Below, one piece after another: positions 23,211-32,964 of a stretch of DNA of 42,493 nt. Within the stretch, counting starts at the first letter, position 1. The number at the start of each line of letters is the position of its first letter. The notes below the pieces were generated by a model. It saw only the letters and a program-made list of their open reading frames with translations. It was not told the origin of the DNA and did no database searches. Both the position numbers and the translations under genes were made by a program. This DNA comes from Curtobacterium sp. Leaf261 (GTDB taxonomy: Bacteria > Actinomycetota > Actinomycetes > Actinomycetales > Microbacteriaceae), in contig NZ_LMMJ01000009.1 of the NCBI RefSeq assembly GCF_001422205.1, positions 414,348 to 456,840 on the forward strand, in the 5' to 3' direction.

Positions 23211-23717
23211 TCACGCCAGGTCGGTGACGGTCTTCGTCTCCCCATCCCAGAGCCGGATGCCGGCGACGCCCACCGTCTCCGGCATCGGGACCTCCGCGAG
23301 CGCGGTGAGCGCCGCACCGACCCGCTCCGGCGTCAACCGCCGCGAGATCGTCATGTGCGGTGTCCACCGACCGGGGAGGGTGCGCTCCTCACCGTCGGGG
23401 ACGGCCCGGTGCACCGCCAGGTGGAACGCCGCCAGGTCGGCGTCCACCACGATCTGCCGTGCGAGCACGAAGCGCCCACGGCCGGCGTCGAACAGGACGG
23501 AGCCGCCGAACCGCAGGGATCGCGGTCGGTCGCCGACGACGGTCTGGAGGCGCGGTTCCGCTCCGGTCGTCGGCCAGGCCGCCACGGTCAGGTGCGGCCG
23601 GTTCGACGGGGCGTCGTGCATCGCGAGACTCGGGAGCCCGGCGTCGGCGAGCGCAGTCCACCAGGAGCGGACCGCCGCGTCCCCGGCCGGGTCGAGCGTC
23701 AGTTCGAGACTCCGCAT
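23211..23717 (-). CDS. 2'-5' RNA ligase / 2H phosphoesterase family protein
   Basis: 168 residues with two H-x-T/S-x motifs: P-H-L-T-V (first third) and P-H-M-T-I (after two thirds). This is the signature of the 2H phosphoesterase superfamily (RNA 2',3'-cyclic phosphodiesterase-like). Start: ATG 23717; a GTG at 23720 is directly before it. GGGAG lies about 12 bases upstream. It is in the same direction as, and next to, the exopolysaccharide operon, but is likely independent. Confidence 0.8.
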   Translation of the reverse strand: MRSLELTLDPAGDAAVRSWWTALADAGLPSLAMHDAPSNRPHLTVAAWPTTGAEPRLQTVVGDRPRSLRFGGSVLFDAGRGRFVLARQIVVDADLAAFHLAVHRAVPDGEERTLPGRWTPHMTISRRLTPERVGAALTALAEVPMPETVGVAGIRLWDGETKTVTDLA

Positions 23718-23757
23718 CACGGGGCCATGCTCCCATGCCGGGTGTGCACCGGCCGGC

Positions 23758-24693
23758 TCAGGACGTGCGCGTGAGCTGGATCCAGTCGATCAGCATCCGC
23801 GACGTCGACGGTGTCGCGGACGTCGGGTTCCCCGGCCACTTCCCGCCGATCGCCAGGCTGAACAGGATGTTCATCGGCTGGTCGAACACCCAGTCGAGCG
23901 TCGGTGGAGCGGTGGCACGGTCGAGCTCGGCCGCGACATCTCCGTCGATGCGCATCGTGATGCTGTCCGCCGTCTTGGTGACGGAGAACACGTGAAAGCC
24001 CTCGCTGAGCTTCGGGTCGTGTGTGACGTCGGCGCTCACCGGGACGTCCTGCGATCCGAGGTACCGGTTCGGGCCGTGGATGTTGTGCGACGTCGACCCG
24101 GTGCCGTGCGGCGCCTCGACGATGTCGATCTCGCCGGCTCGCGGCCAGCCGACCTGACCGACGTCGGCGCCGAGCAGCCAGAACGCCGGCAGGAGCCCCG
24201 GACCGTCCGGGAGCTTGATCCGAGCCGAGAGCGTGCCGTTCGTGAACTCGTACTTGCCCTGCGTTGTGATCCTGCCGGACGTGTACGTCGGGGCCGATGC
24301 GGTCCCACCGATGTGCGCCGTGATCGCGAGGTGCCCCTTGCCGTCCAGCGCGACCGCGTCGCGGGTGTAGGTCTGGAGCTCCTCGTTGCCCCAGCCGCCC
24401 GCCCCGGTCTGCGCAGTCCAGACGGAGGCGTCGGGAGGGGTTCCCGCCTTCCCCGTGAAGTCGTCGCGCTCGGTGTCGGCGGACTGGGTGCCGGCGGTGC
24501 CGGACGGCGCACTCGATGCTCCGTCGGAAGACCGTGCGGGGTCGTCCCCGTCACCGGACCCGGATCCGCCGGCGGCTCCGGCTCCGGTGCACCCCGAGAG
24601 AGCGCCGATCACGGCGATCGCCGTCGCCCAGACTGCGGCGCGGCGGCCGAACCCGGCACGGCGGCCGGACCCGGCGCGCTCAGACCGTTCCAC
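23758..24693 (-). CDS. GH16-family glycoside hydrolase lipoprotein
   Basis: 311 residues. A lipoprotein signal peptide ends in A-L-S-G-C (Cys35), followed by a Gly/Ser/Asp linker and a GH16 domain from about residue 75. The catalytic motif is G-E-I-D-I-V-E with Glu188, Asp190 and Glu193, and W-x-x-x-x-x-x-x-W-G-N-E-E-L-Q-T-Y-T is typical of beta-1,3-glucanase-like members. It probably trims or releases a beta-glucan or the polysaccharide made by the operon (inference). GTG 24693 was chosen because AAGGA lies eight bases upstream; ATG 24714 is possible. It overlaps the acyltransferase by 14 bases and is the last operon gene. Confidence 0.88.
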   Translation of the reverse strand: MERSERAGSGRRAGFGRRAAVWATAIAVIGALSGCTGAGAAGGSGSGDGDDPARSSDGASSAPSGTAGTQSADTERDDFTGKAGTPPDASVWTAQTGAGGWGNEELQTYTRDAVALDGKGHLAITAHIGGTASAPTYTSGRITTQGKYEFTNGTLSARIKLPDGPGLLPAFWLLGADVGQVGWPRAGEIDIVEAPHGTGSTSHNIHGPNRYLGSQDVPVSADVTHDPKLSEGFHVFSVTKTADSITMRIDGDVAAELDRATAPPTLDWVFDQPMNILFSLAIGGKWPGNPTSATPSTSRMLIDWIQLTRTS

Positions 24694-26083
24694 CGGCGCC
24701 GTCCTTGGCGGCATCGAGACCCTCGAGCACGTCCATCGGTGCGGACACCACGCGGTGCACGGCACGCTCGACGGCCTCGCGGCGGAAGACGTTGCCGTTG
24801 AACGACACCGTCAGCTGCAGCGCACGGTCGATGACGATCGCCTGGATGCCCAGGGTCTCGGGCCCGACCGGATGCATGGCGTACGCGGCTTCGTGCACCG
24901 GCGCGTCGGCCCACGGCAGGTTCTGCAGCGGACGGGAGAGCCCGATGTTGCTGAGCGAGATCCGGGCACGAGGGTACAGCGGCGCGAGGTCCGGCATGAC
25001 GGCACCGATGCGATTGGGTCGCACGGACTCCCGCAGCACACCCGCGGCGAGTGCTGCGACGGGCCGCCCGGTCTCGAGTGTGCTGACCAGTTGGTCCTCG
25101 ACGGCCTGCACGTCCTCGGCACCGTGGATCGGGATCCCCGTCACCAGGTTGCCGTTCGTCTGACCACCTTCCGGCAGGAACCGCCGGACGTCGTAGACCA
25201 TGTCCGCGTCCGGTGCGACGGCGATGCCCTCGGCGTGGAACGCGGCACGGAGCATGACGAGGAGCACGGCGCCGAAGCTCAGGCGGGGGTCGGTCGCGCG
25301 GATCCATGCACGGACGTCGCGGAAGCCCGTCGGCTCGCCGCTCTCCCACACCACGTGCGTCGCGGGCCGCCACGGCACGCGCGGTGCGTCGGCGGCGGAC
25401 TCCGGGGCGTCGACGAGCGCCGGGTACGCGCCAGGACGCCCGGCCACTTCGCGGTGCGACCGTCCCTCGTGGAGCGGGCGTCCCTCGGGGTGGCTCGTCG
25501 CCGCCGTCCTGAGGCGGGCCCCGAGGAGCGACAGCACGTTCCGTGGGTGCCGGACGAAGGTGTCCACGACAGCCGCGACGACCGGGCGGCGGAGCGTGGG
25601 GGCGGTGAGCCACTCGGGCACCGGTCCCCCGGCGGCCACGGTGAGCAGCGCACCCGGGAGCCCGAGCGTGAACCGTCCGTCGACCAGCGAGTGGTCGAAC
25701 ACCTGCAGCATGTACCGACCGGCGATGACGATCCGGACGGGGCACATCGGGTCGATCGAGGCGATGACCTCCGCCACAGCGTGGTCGAGGTCGTCGTCGG
25801 CCGGGACCTCGACGACCATCTGCTCGCAGCGGGCTCGGAGTCCCGCAGCGTCGAACCGCCAGGTCCGGCCGTCCGGCGCCGGCACGAGACCGATCCGGAT
25901 CTGCGGACCGATGGACGCGATGCGGTACAGCGCGTCGACGATCGCAGCCCGCGAAGGCATGGTGAGCGGTCCGACGCGACTGATGACCGAACCGATGCGG
26001 CACAGCCGATCGGTCGCGGTCACCGGCAGCCTCGTCCCGCGTGCACCCGACCTCGGAACCGTGGCGGGCGCGGTCGCGGTCAC
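24680..26083 (-). CDS. HxxxDG-type (condensation-like) acyltransferase
   Basis: 467 residues. The motif D-H-S-L-V-D-G-R-F (His131, Asp135, Gly136) matches the HxxxDG active site of the CoA-dependent acyltransferase superfamily (NRPS condensation domains, PapA, WS/DGAT). A second conserved-looking segment is S-F-N-G-N-V-F near residue 430, comparable to the DFGWG/NGN-type region in this fold. No carrier-protein domain is present. Its place in the operon suggests transfer of an acyl group to the polysaccharide or its lipid-linked precursor (inference). GTG 26083 overlaps the upstream stop (GTGA), with AGGGGA seven bases upstream. Confidence 0.75.
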   Translation of the reverse strand: MTATAPATVPRSGARGTRLPVTATDRLCRIGSVISRVGPLTMPSRAAIVDALYRIASIGPQIRIGLVPAPDGRTWRFDAAGLRARCEQMVVEVPADDDLDHAVAEVIASIDPMCPVRIVIAGRYMLQVFDHSLVDGRFTLGLPGALLTVAAGGPVPEWLTAPTLRRPVVAAVVDTFVRHPRNVLSLLGARLRTAATSHPEGRPLHEGRSHREVAGRPGAYPALVDAPESAADAPRVPWRPATHVVWESGEPTGFRDVRAWIRATDPRLSFGAVLLVMLRAAFHAEGIAVAPDADMVYDVRRFLPEGGQTNGNLVTGIPIHGAEDVQAVEDQLVSTLETGRPVAALAAGVLRESVRPNRIGAVMPDLAPLYPRARISLSNIGLSRPLQNLPWADAPVHEAAYAMHPVGPETLGIQAIVIDRALQLTVSFNGNVFRREAVERAVHRVVSAPMDVLEGLDAAKDGAGGTV

Positions 26084-28068
26084 CGCACCGTCCCCTTGAG
26101 GCGGTAGAGCTCGACGCCGGGCGCCGCGACTATCGACTCCCACCGCGAGTCACTGCCGACCTGCGAGGCGAACCGCTGGAGCGCGCCGGCGGGGTAGGTG
26201 CCGTGGTAGTCCGAGTCGGCGAACATCTGCTCGGTGAAGAGCATGTACACCGGACGGTCCGACTGCTGCAGGTCACTCGTGAGCTTCGTCTCGACGGCGG
26301 GGTTCCGGAACGACTGTCCGATCCACCCGGCCCAGGTGTCCATCGTCGAGTCGTACCCGGGGTCGATGCGCGCCTGGTCCACGTACTGCTCGGTCATCCG
26401 GCCGGCGCCGGCGCCGATCGGGCTGACCACCTGCGACGGCACCGGCATCGTCCGCAGCAGGTCGGTGCTCACCGAGAGCGACTGCGGCGTGACGAGGTTC
26501 GCGAACCAGGCTCCGTAGGTCGCCTGTGCGCTGAGCATCGACGCGAGGACCACGGCGAGCGCGCTGCCGGCGAGGGCGAGCCGTCCGCCGACCACCGCTG
26601 CGGTGCGGCGCGCAGGGCGCGCGGCGGAGGATCCGGACGGGAGGCCCACCATGCCCACGACGGGAGCGTCGCGGTCCGACGCGTCCCGGCCGGGCACCGT
26701 CTGGCCGTGCGGTCCGCTCGCGGGCTCCTGCTGGTCGCTCGCCGGCTCCAGCTGCTCGCTCGCCGGCTTCAGCTGCTCGCTCGCGGTGCGGCCCGCGCGG
26801 ACGCAGCGCACCACGACGGGGGCGAGCAGGATCGCGCAGCCGGGCAGCGAGTAGAGGAAGACCCGGAAGATCGCCTCGCCGCCGTAGCTCTGCCCGGCGA
26901 GCAGTGCGAAGGGCGCGAAGGCGAGGATCGCCAGGCGGAGGGTCATCCAGCGCCGGATGCGGTTCCCACCGAAGCGGTTCGGACGCAGCCCGACGACGAC
27001 GGTGACGAGCGTGGCACCCCACACGCCGGCGGTGAGGGCACGCGCCGCGTACGAGGTCACGGTCTGCCCGATGCTGCCGGTGCCGGTGACGATGGTCTGC
27101 GCGTTGGCCACGGGGTCGAACGCTGCACCCGTCGTGTACTGCTCGACGAGGTTCAGGTTCACGACGACCATGGCGAGCGCGATGGCGCCGAAGACGATCC
27201 CGATCCACCGCGGTCGGGCGGCACCGATGAGTCCGAAGCACACCGTGACGGCGATGAGCCAGTACGGCGTGAGCTGGTGCGAGACCGCGATTGCCCCGAA
27301 CACCGGCACGCTGACCCACGCGAGCACCGGTCGTGTCCGGCTCCGGACGATGAGCACCACGACGACGATCCCGAGCAGGAACGCCACGGCCTGCGGCGAC
27401 AGGTAGTCCTGCCCGACCCAGTTCGCGATGCCGGCGACGAAGGCTGCCGTGACCGCGGTGAGCCTCGTCGAGCCGAGCGACCGTGCGAGCGCACCGACCG
27501 CGATGACGAGCGCCAGGTTGACCCCGACCTCGAACCACTGCGCGATGAACGTCGGCGAGATGCCCGTGACGGTCGAGAACCACGCGATCGCGGCGAAGAC
27601 GCCCGGCCAGCCGGAGTAGATGTCGACACCGGTGGCGACGTGGCCGTGGTGCTGGATCCAGTCGATGACGCCGAGGTGCTTGTACGTCCAGCTGTACATC
27701 GGGGCGCCGGCGCCGAGCGCGATCGGGAGGCGCATGCAGAGCACAGCCACGATCGTCGCCGCCCAGGCGTCCCGGGCGGCACCGGCACGGAGCGCGAGGA
27801 CGAACGCGAGTCCGGCGACGGCGATGGAGATCGCGACCCCGGGGACGCCCGCGAAGAGGAGTCCGAGGGTCGTGCTGCTCGCGCCTGGGATGGTCGGCAG
27901 GGTCACGGCGCACACCACGGCCGCCACGACCATGGCGATCCTGGCGAGCGTCGTCAGCCGGGCACGGGACCGCAGGGCGAACCGCTCGCGCAGGACGTCG
28001 GGGCCGGCGATGGCGTCGTCGGGGGTCGACGTCCCCGGGCGGGTGAGGACTGCGCTCGCGGTGCTCAT
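26080..28068 (-). CDS. Polytopic membrane protein, polymerase/GT-C-like
   Basis: 662 residues with about eleven to thirteen membrane helices in the first 430 and one more near 495, then a C-terminal extracytoplasmic domain. The loop M-Y-S-W-T-Y-K-H-L-G-V-I-D-W-I and G-V-D-I-Y-S-G-W-P-G in the first third resemble loops of GT-C or Wzy-type proteins. A loop at about 429-451 contains an imperfect seven-residue repeat (SEQLKPA, SEQLEPA, SDQQEPA). I infer polymerase or lipid-linked sugar transfer. ATGA overlap with the upstream glycosyltransferase. Confidence 0.72.
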   Translation of the reverse strand: MSTASAVLTRPGTSTPDDAIAGPDVLRERFALRSRARLTTLARIAMVVAAVVCAVTLPTIPGASSTTLGLLFAGVPGVAISIAVAGLAFVLALRAGAARDAWAATIVAVLCMRLPIALGAGAPMYSWTYKHLGVIDWIQHHGHVATGVDIYSGWPGVFAAIAWFSTVTGISPTFIAQWFEVGVNLALVIAVGALARSLGSTRLTAVTAAFVAGIANWVGQDYLSPQAVAFLLGIVVVVLIVRSRTRPVLAWVSVPVFGAIAVSHQLTPYWLIAVTVCFGLIGAARPRWIGIVFGAIALAMVVVNLNLVEQYTTGAAFDPVANAQTIVTGTGSIGQTVTSYAARALTAGVWGATLVTVVVGLRPNRFGGNRIRRWMTLRLAILAFAPFALLAGQSYGGEAIFRVFLYSLPGCAILLAPVVVRCVRAGRTASEQLKPASEQLEPASDQQEPASGPHGQTVPGRDASDRDAPVVGMVGLPSGSSAARPARRTAAVVGGRLALAGSALAVVLASMLSAQATYGAWFANLVTPQSLSVSTDLLRTMPVPSQVVSPIGAGAGRMTEQYVDQARIDPGYDSTMDTWAGWIGQSFRNPAVETKLTSDLQQSDRPVYMLFTEQMFADSDYHGTYPAGALQRFASQVGSDSRWESIVAAPGVELYRLKGTVR

Positions 28069-30482
28069 GAGGCCACCTTCCGCGGGGCACGCTTCGTGGT
28101 GTTCGACGTGGTGGTCGTCGCCGCGCCCTTGGCGGTGGTGCTCGACTCCGCGGAGGCGTCAGCAGTGGTGGTGTCGACCGGCGCCGGGACGGACGACGTG
28201 CGCTTCGTCCCGGGCTTCCTGGGGCTGGTGCTCCGGATCGCTGGTCGCTCGGCACGCTCCCCGCGCGAGGCCGAGACGGCGTCCGAGGCGGGCTTCGGCC
28301 GGGACTTGTCCCGCGGCAGGGTCGATCCTGTCGGCGCAGTGCCGCCGACGGCCACGGCAGCGGTGCCGGCGTCCGTGCTCCCGGCGGGGGACGGAGCGCC
28401 CTTCCGCTGCACGGACGACGCCCATCCGGCCCGGGTCCGCGGCAGAACGCGCTCCGGCTGCTCCCGCGGGGACGTGGCCGGCTTCGGAACGGTCCGGTCG
28501 CGGGCCACGACGACCGACGGGTCGGCGGGTGTCGAGCCGGTGGGCGACAGGTCGCTGCGCGTCGACGCCATGCCCTCGGCCGTGTCCGCCGATGCGCTCG
28601 ACGGACGGCGTCGCGCGGACCACACGGCGATGGCTCGCTCGAACCTGGGGACCGGCGCACGGAACGCGGTCGTGCGGACCGCGGGCCGACCACCGAAGAC
28701 GCGACGGTCGAGCCCGGTGACGGCCGTGAGCACGGCGACGAGCAGCACGGCTCCGGACGCACCCCACGCTCCGAGACCGGCCATTGCCGCCGTGACGAGG
28801 ACCATCAGCGCGGCCCCGGTCGCCGGGACCGCCACGACGGTGGTCGACGGACGCATCGGCAGCCACGTGCGGAGCGCCATGCCGGGACCGATGAAGACGA
28901 GGAGCGCCAGGGCGATCCCCCGCCACCACTCGGGCAGGCTCGGGAAGATCGCGGTCACGCCGATGATCGCGACGAGCACGGCGACGATGCCGTGCCCGGT
29001 CGGGCGACGGACCCCGACGAGCGAGGCCGTGTCGGGTGCACCGGGATCGCTGATCGCGGACCGGGACGCGTGGTCGAGGATGCCGGCTCCGTTCCAGCGC
29101 ATCCGGAGGAACCGGACCGGTCCGACGAGGACGCTGAACAGCTCCAGCCGTCCGACACGGCGCACCTCGCGCGCGAGTTCGGCGTGCGTGGGCAGGGCCG
29201 GCTGGGTCGGCGCGTCCGCCGACGGTGCGGTCTCCCTGAGAACCGCACCGCCGTCGGGTCCTGCGGAACCGGCGCCCCCAGCGGGGACACCGGGTCCCTC
29301 GGCGAGCTCGCCGGCGCCTTTGCCGACGAGCCGCACGAGAGCCTGGGGAGCGCGACGCAGCGCGCGGGATGCCATGCGCGGGTCGAGCGCGACCTTCGTC
29401 AGCCACGCTCCGAGTCCGACCCCGTAGCCCTTGCCCTGCGCACGCAGTGCAGCCAGGTCGGCCCGGTGCCGGTGCCAGACGATCGCGGACGGCTCGACGA
29501 CGAGTGCGCCGCCGGCGAAAAGCACCCGCGTGAAGATGTCGAGGTCCTCGCCACCACCGGTCGGGGTGCCGGCACCGAACGCGGTGTCGAACCCGCCGAG
29601 CTCGAGCGCGGTGCGGCGTCGGAGCGCGAAGTTCGCACCCGTGCCGAACTCGCCGACCGAGAACGGGAACATCGGCAGGTCCGCCGGCTGCTCGTCGAGG
29701 CGGAACGTCCGGCTCGCGAGGTTCTTGGACCACGAGACACGGTCGTCGAAGTACCGCTGCACCGGGGTGCGGAGCTCGCCGCTCGGCACGAGGCCGGAGA
29801 CGAGCTGCACGTCCGGAGCACTCGCGAACGCCCGTGCCAGTGCGGTGAGCCACCCCGGGTCCACCACGACGTCGTCGTCGGTGTAGGCGATGAGGTCGCC
29901 GGTCGCGTGCCGGAGGCCGGTGTTCCTGGCGCTCGAGAGTCCCGGGACGGACTCGGTGACGAGTCGCACGCGCCGGTCGTCGAACTCCGCCGCGACGAGG
30001 TCGGCGGATGCGGTCGTCGCCGGGGCGTTGTCGACGACGACGACGTCGAAGCCCGGGTGGTCGGACGCGAGGACGCTGGTCAGCGCCGCGCGGAGCATGT
30101 CTGCGCGGTCGCGGGTGCAGATCACGACGGTGATGCTGACCCCGCGCGTGTCCGGAGCCGAACGCTCGGCGGAGTCCGCGGCGGCGCGGTCGAAGCGGGC
30201 GGTCTCGGCGACGAGGTCCCCGAGGCTGGCGACGCCGTCGGCGACCGGCACCTCGACGAAACCGAGCACGGTGTCGCCGCGACGGACGAGCAGACGTGCA
30301 CGCCGGTACCCGGCTGCGTCGCGCAGCCGCACGTCGGTGACACCGTCGGACGCGGCGTGGTCGATCGCGAGCAGGTCGACGTCGCCGACCCACAGGGCGC
30401 CGGTCCACTCGGGTGCGGACGGGCTGGTCATCGGACGACGGAGTTCGAGGACTCCCCCGGTGGCGCTGTTGGCGGTGCTCAT
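28065..30482 (-). CDS. GT2 glycosyltransferase with N-terminal domain, membrane helices and long disordered tail
   Basis: 805 residues in four parts. Residues 1 to about 115 form an unrecognised beta-rich domain. A GT2 domain follows (about 115-370) with V-V-I-C-T-R-D-R-A, D-D-D-V-V-V-D-P-G-W (the DDD metal site), G-T-G-A-N-F-A-L-R and G-E-D-L-D. Three or four membrane helices lie at about 500-592. The tail is about 210 residues, rich in Ala, Ser, Thr, Pro and Lys/Arg. It probably adds one sugar to the lipid-linked repeat unit. The ATG overlaps the flippase stop; AAGGGGG is six bases upstream. Confidence 0.85.
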   Translation of the reverse strand: MSTANSATGGVLELRRPMTSPSAPEWTGALWVGDVDLLAIDHAASDGVTDVRLRDAAGYRRARLLVRRGDTVLGFVEVPVADGVASLGDLVAETARFDRAAADSAERSAPDTRGVSITVVICTRDRADMLRAALTSVLASDHPGFDVVVVDNAPATTASADLVAAEFDDRRVRLVTESVPGLSSARNTGLRHATGDLIAYTDDDVVVDPGWLTALARAFASAPDVQLVSGLVPSGELRTPVQRYFDDRVSWSKNLASRTFRLDEQPADLPMFPFSVGEFGTGANFALRRRTALELGGFDTAFGAGTPTGGGEDLDIFTRVLFAGGALVVEPSAIVWHRHRADLAALRAQGKGYGVGLGAWLTKVALDPRMASRALRRAPQALVRLVGKGAGELAEGPGVPAGGAGSAGPDGGAVLRETAPSADAPTQPALPTHAELAREVRRVGRLELFSVLVGPVRFLRMRWNGAGILDHASRSAISDPGAPDTASLVGVRRPTGHGIVAVLVAIIGVTAIFPSLPEWWRGIALALLVFIGPGMALRTWLPMRPSTTVVAVPATGAALMVLVTAAMAGLGAWGASGAVLLVAVLTAVTGLDRRVFGGRPAVRTTAFRAPVPRFERAIAVWSARRRPSSASADTAEGMASTRSDLSPTGSTPADPSVVVARDRTVPKPATSPREQPERVLPRTRAGWASSVQRKGAPSPAGSTDAGTAAVAVGGTAPTGSTLPRDKSRPKPASDAVSASRGERAERPAIRSTSPRKPGTKRTSSVPAPVDTTTADASAESSTTAKGAATTTTSNTTKRAPRKVAS

Positions 30483-31969
30483 GCGAGACCCCCTTCTGAG
30501 GTGGTGGCGTCGACGAAGGCGGACGCGGGTGCGCGGCGGGCACGGAGCAGCCCCACGAGCCCGACCACGAACAGGCCGGAGGTCATGGTGGCGAGGGCGA
30601 GGGCCCCGCCGAGTGCGCCGTGCAGGGAGATGCCGACGAAGGCCAGCGGCACGAGGACGACGGAGGACAGGGCACTGATCACGAGCACGGCGGTGGTGCG
30701 GTGCAGTGCGCGCTGCATGGAGCCCCACACCTCGAACGCGGTGCGGAGGAGCGAGCCGACGGCCAGGGTCCCGAGGACCGCGACACCGCCGGCATCGACG
30801 TAGAACGGACCGAGGAGACCGAGCACGAACGGTGCGATGGCGATGAGCGCAGCGACGCCGACGCCGACGACCGCCACGACGAGCAACCAGGTCTTGAACG
30901 CGATCGCGCCGGCCAGGTGCCGGTTCGTCGAGACGTGCGTGGCGAGCGAGGTGCCGATCGCGATGACGACGAGGTCGACCACCTGCCCTATCTGGAAGCA
31001 CAGGGCGTAGAGCGCACCCTGCCGGCTCCCCGCGATGCTGGTGACGAGGAACGGCATGATCAGCACGCTCCCGAGGTAGAAGCCGTTCGCGACGCCCATC
31101 CGGGTCGCGAACGTGGCGAACCGGCGGAACGGACGCGACTCGGGCCTCCCGGCCGGAACGTCGGCGACGTCCGCCGACCGGTCGGCGTGACCGTGCTGTC
31201 CGGCCGCGTCGGTCGGGGCCGACGCGACGACCGGCACGGACGCGGTGATCGGGACGGACGCGGTGCCGACGTCGGCGACGACCGCCGGCACGACCACGTC
31301 GTCGTCCGCAGTGGAGCCGGTGACCGGGACGAACGTGCGCATCCGACGGGGGATCAGGAACCCGTAGGCGACGACGAGCGCCCCGGCCGCCGGGAGCACC
31401 GCGGCGATGATGACCGGGCTGCCGGTGGTCCCGAGCAGCATGACGAGGACCGGGACCAGCGCCAGCTTGACGACGTTGACCGGACCGTTCATGGTCAGGT
31501 TGAGCCGCGCCCCGCCGAGGGAGGTGAGGATCGGGTCCTTCAGCACGAAGAGCGTCCAGATGACGGCCGCGACCGCGACGCCGAGCACGACCGCCCAGGC
31601 CGGGGCCTCGGGGCGGACGAACGCGACCACCAGGAACCCCGCCACCACACCCGCGACCGCGGCCACGACCACGCCGGATGCGAGTCCGACCCGGAACAGG
31701 GGCTTCCGCCACCGGTCGAGACCGGGCAGCATCACGAGCAGGGCGTCGCCGATGCCGGACGCGGCGATGCCAGCGGCAGCGGTGAAGATCGAGTAGATGG
31801 CGGTGTCGACACCGAGCTGGTCCGCGGGGATGATGCGCGCGGCGACCACCCAGAAGACGAATCCGGTCCCGCTCGCGACGGCGTAGCCGGCGAGGATCCA
31901 GATGGAGTCCATCGTGACCCGCCGGCCGACCGTCTGCCGTGGCACGGGCGGCGCGACGGTGCCGGTCAC
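30479..31969 (-). CDS. Wzx/MATE-like polysaccharide flippase
   Basis: 496 residues, about twelve to fourteen helices, with the opening I-W-I-L-A-G-Y-A-V-A-S-G-T-G-F-V-F-W-V-V-A-A-R typical of the polysaccharide transport (PST) branch of the MOP superfamily. A non-membrane, Ala/Asp/Val-rich insert of about 70 residues (about 215-285) interrupts the middle loop. It probably flips the lipid-linked repeat unit across the membrane. GTG 31969 overlaps the previous stop as GTGA. Confidence 0.83.
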   Translation of the reverse strand: MTGTVAPPVPRQTVGRRVTMDSIWILAGYAVASGTGFVFWVVAARIIPADQLGVDTAIYSIFTAAAGIAASGIGDALLVMLPGLDRWRKPLFRVGLASGVVVAAVAGVVAGFLVVAFVRPEAPAWAVVLGVAVAAVIWTLFVLKDPILTSLGGARLNLTMNGPVNVVKLALVPVLVMLLGTTGSPVIIAAVLPAAGALVVAYGFLIPRRMRTFVPVTGSTADDDVVVPAVVADVGTASVPITASVPVVASAPTDAAGQHGHADRSADVADVPAGRPESRPFRRFATFATRMGVANGFYLGSVLIMPFLVTSIAGSRQGALYALCFQIGQVVDLVVIAIGTSLATHVSTNRHLAGAIAFKTWLLVVAVVGVGVAALIAIAPFVLGLLGPFYVDAGGVAVLGTLAVGSLLRTAFEVWGSMQRALHRTTAVLVISALSSVVLVPLAFVGISLHGALGGALALATMTSGLFVVGLVGLLRARRAPASAFVDATTSEGGLA

Positions 31970-32964
31970 GGGGTGCCCTCGCCCCTGGCGTCGACGGTCG
32001 GACGGGTGACGACGGTGGTCGCGGTGCCGGCGGCGATCGCGGACTTCGGGGTCGCACGCGCGGCCCTCGCGAAGCCGATGACCGTCGAGACCGTCATCAG
32101 CGCGATCGCGGCGATCCGGGTCGCGCCGCCGCGGCCGATCTGGCTCGCCTCGCGGACGAGCGCGACGGGCAGGACCTTCCTGGCGTAGGCGGACTCGCTC
32201 GACAGGGCGTCGCCGCGGCCGAGCTTCCGGCCGAGGATCGCCTTCGAGATGCCCTCGTGGTAGCCGCGGCTCCTGACGTACGACCACGTCGCGCGGTCGG
32301 CAGAGATCCGGTGCAGCACGACGGCCCGCGGGTCGAGGAGGATGCGAGCGCTCGGGTCGCGCTGACGGAGACGGATGCAGAGCTCGGTCTCCTCGCAGCC
32401 GAGCGGCACGGTGCCCACGCGACCGGTGTCGACGTCGAAGCCACCGGCGGCGAGCACGGGTGCGAGTCGGAACGCCATCGAGCAGCCGATGACGTTGCGG
32501 ACCTCGGCGGGCTCCTCGGGCAGTCCCCGGTGTGAGCACCCGACGATCCAGAGGAGTTCCGGCGGGTACATCGCGCTCTTCGCGCCGACGGGCCAGACCG
32601 GGACGGCGGTGCCGCCGACGGCGATGACGCTCGGGTCCACGAACGGTTCCACGAGTCGCTGGAGCCACCCGGGTTCGGCGGTGGCGTCGTCGTCGAGGAA
32701 CGCGACGACGTCACCCGAGGCCGCGGCCATGCCGGTGTTCCGACCACCGGACAGCCCCTGGGGGCCGTCGTTCGGGATCACCGTCAGGTCGGGCCAGCGC
32801 TCCGCGGACATCCGGAGGAGCTCGGGCTCGTGGTCGATGACGACGATGACCTCGGCAGCGACCGACTGGGCGCGGACCGACTCGACGGCGTCCTGCAGGT
32901 CACCCCACCGGCGCTGCGTGTACGCGCAGACGACGACGCTGACGGCGGGGTTCCACGAGGTCAC
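31966..32964 (-). CDS. GT2 glycosyltransferase
   Basis: 332 residues. A GT-A fold begins V-S-V-V-V-C-A-Y-T, with V-V-I-D-H-E-P-E, the G-L-S-G-G-R-N-T-G-M segment, F-L-D-D-D-A-T-A-E-P-G-W (metal-binding DxD) and C-E-E-T-E-L-C-I-R. A hydrophobic stretch near residue 290 (IAAIALMTVSTVIGFA) may anchor it to the membrane. The GTG start overlaps the upstream stop (GTGA). Acceptor and sugar are unknown. Confidence 0.88.
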   Translation of the reverse strand: MTSWNPAVSVVVCAYTQRRWGDLQDAVESVRAQSVAAEVIVVIDHEPELLRMSAERWPDLTVIPNDGPQGLSGGRNTGMAAASGDVVAFLDDDATAEPGWLQRLVEPFVDPSVIAVGGTAVPVWPVGAKSAMYPPELLWIVGCSHRGLPEEPAEVRNVIGCSMAFRLAPVLAAGGFDVDTGRVGTVPLGCEETELCIRLRQRDPSARILLDPRAVVLHRISADRATWSYVRSRGYHEGISKAILGRKLGRGDALSSESAYARKVLPVALVREASQIGRGGATRIAAIALMTVSTVIGFARAARATPKSAIAAGTATTVVTRPTVDARGEGTP

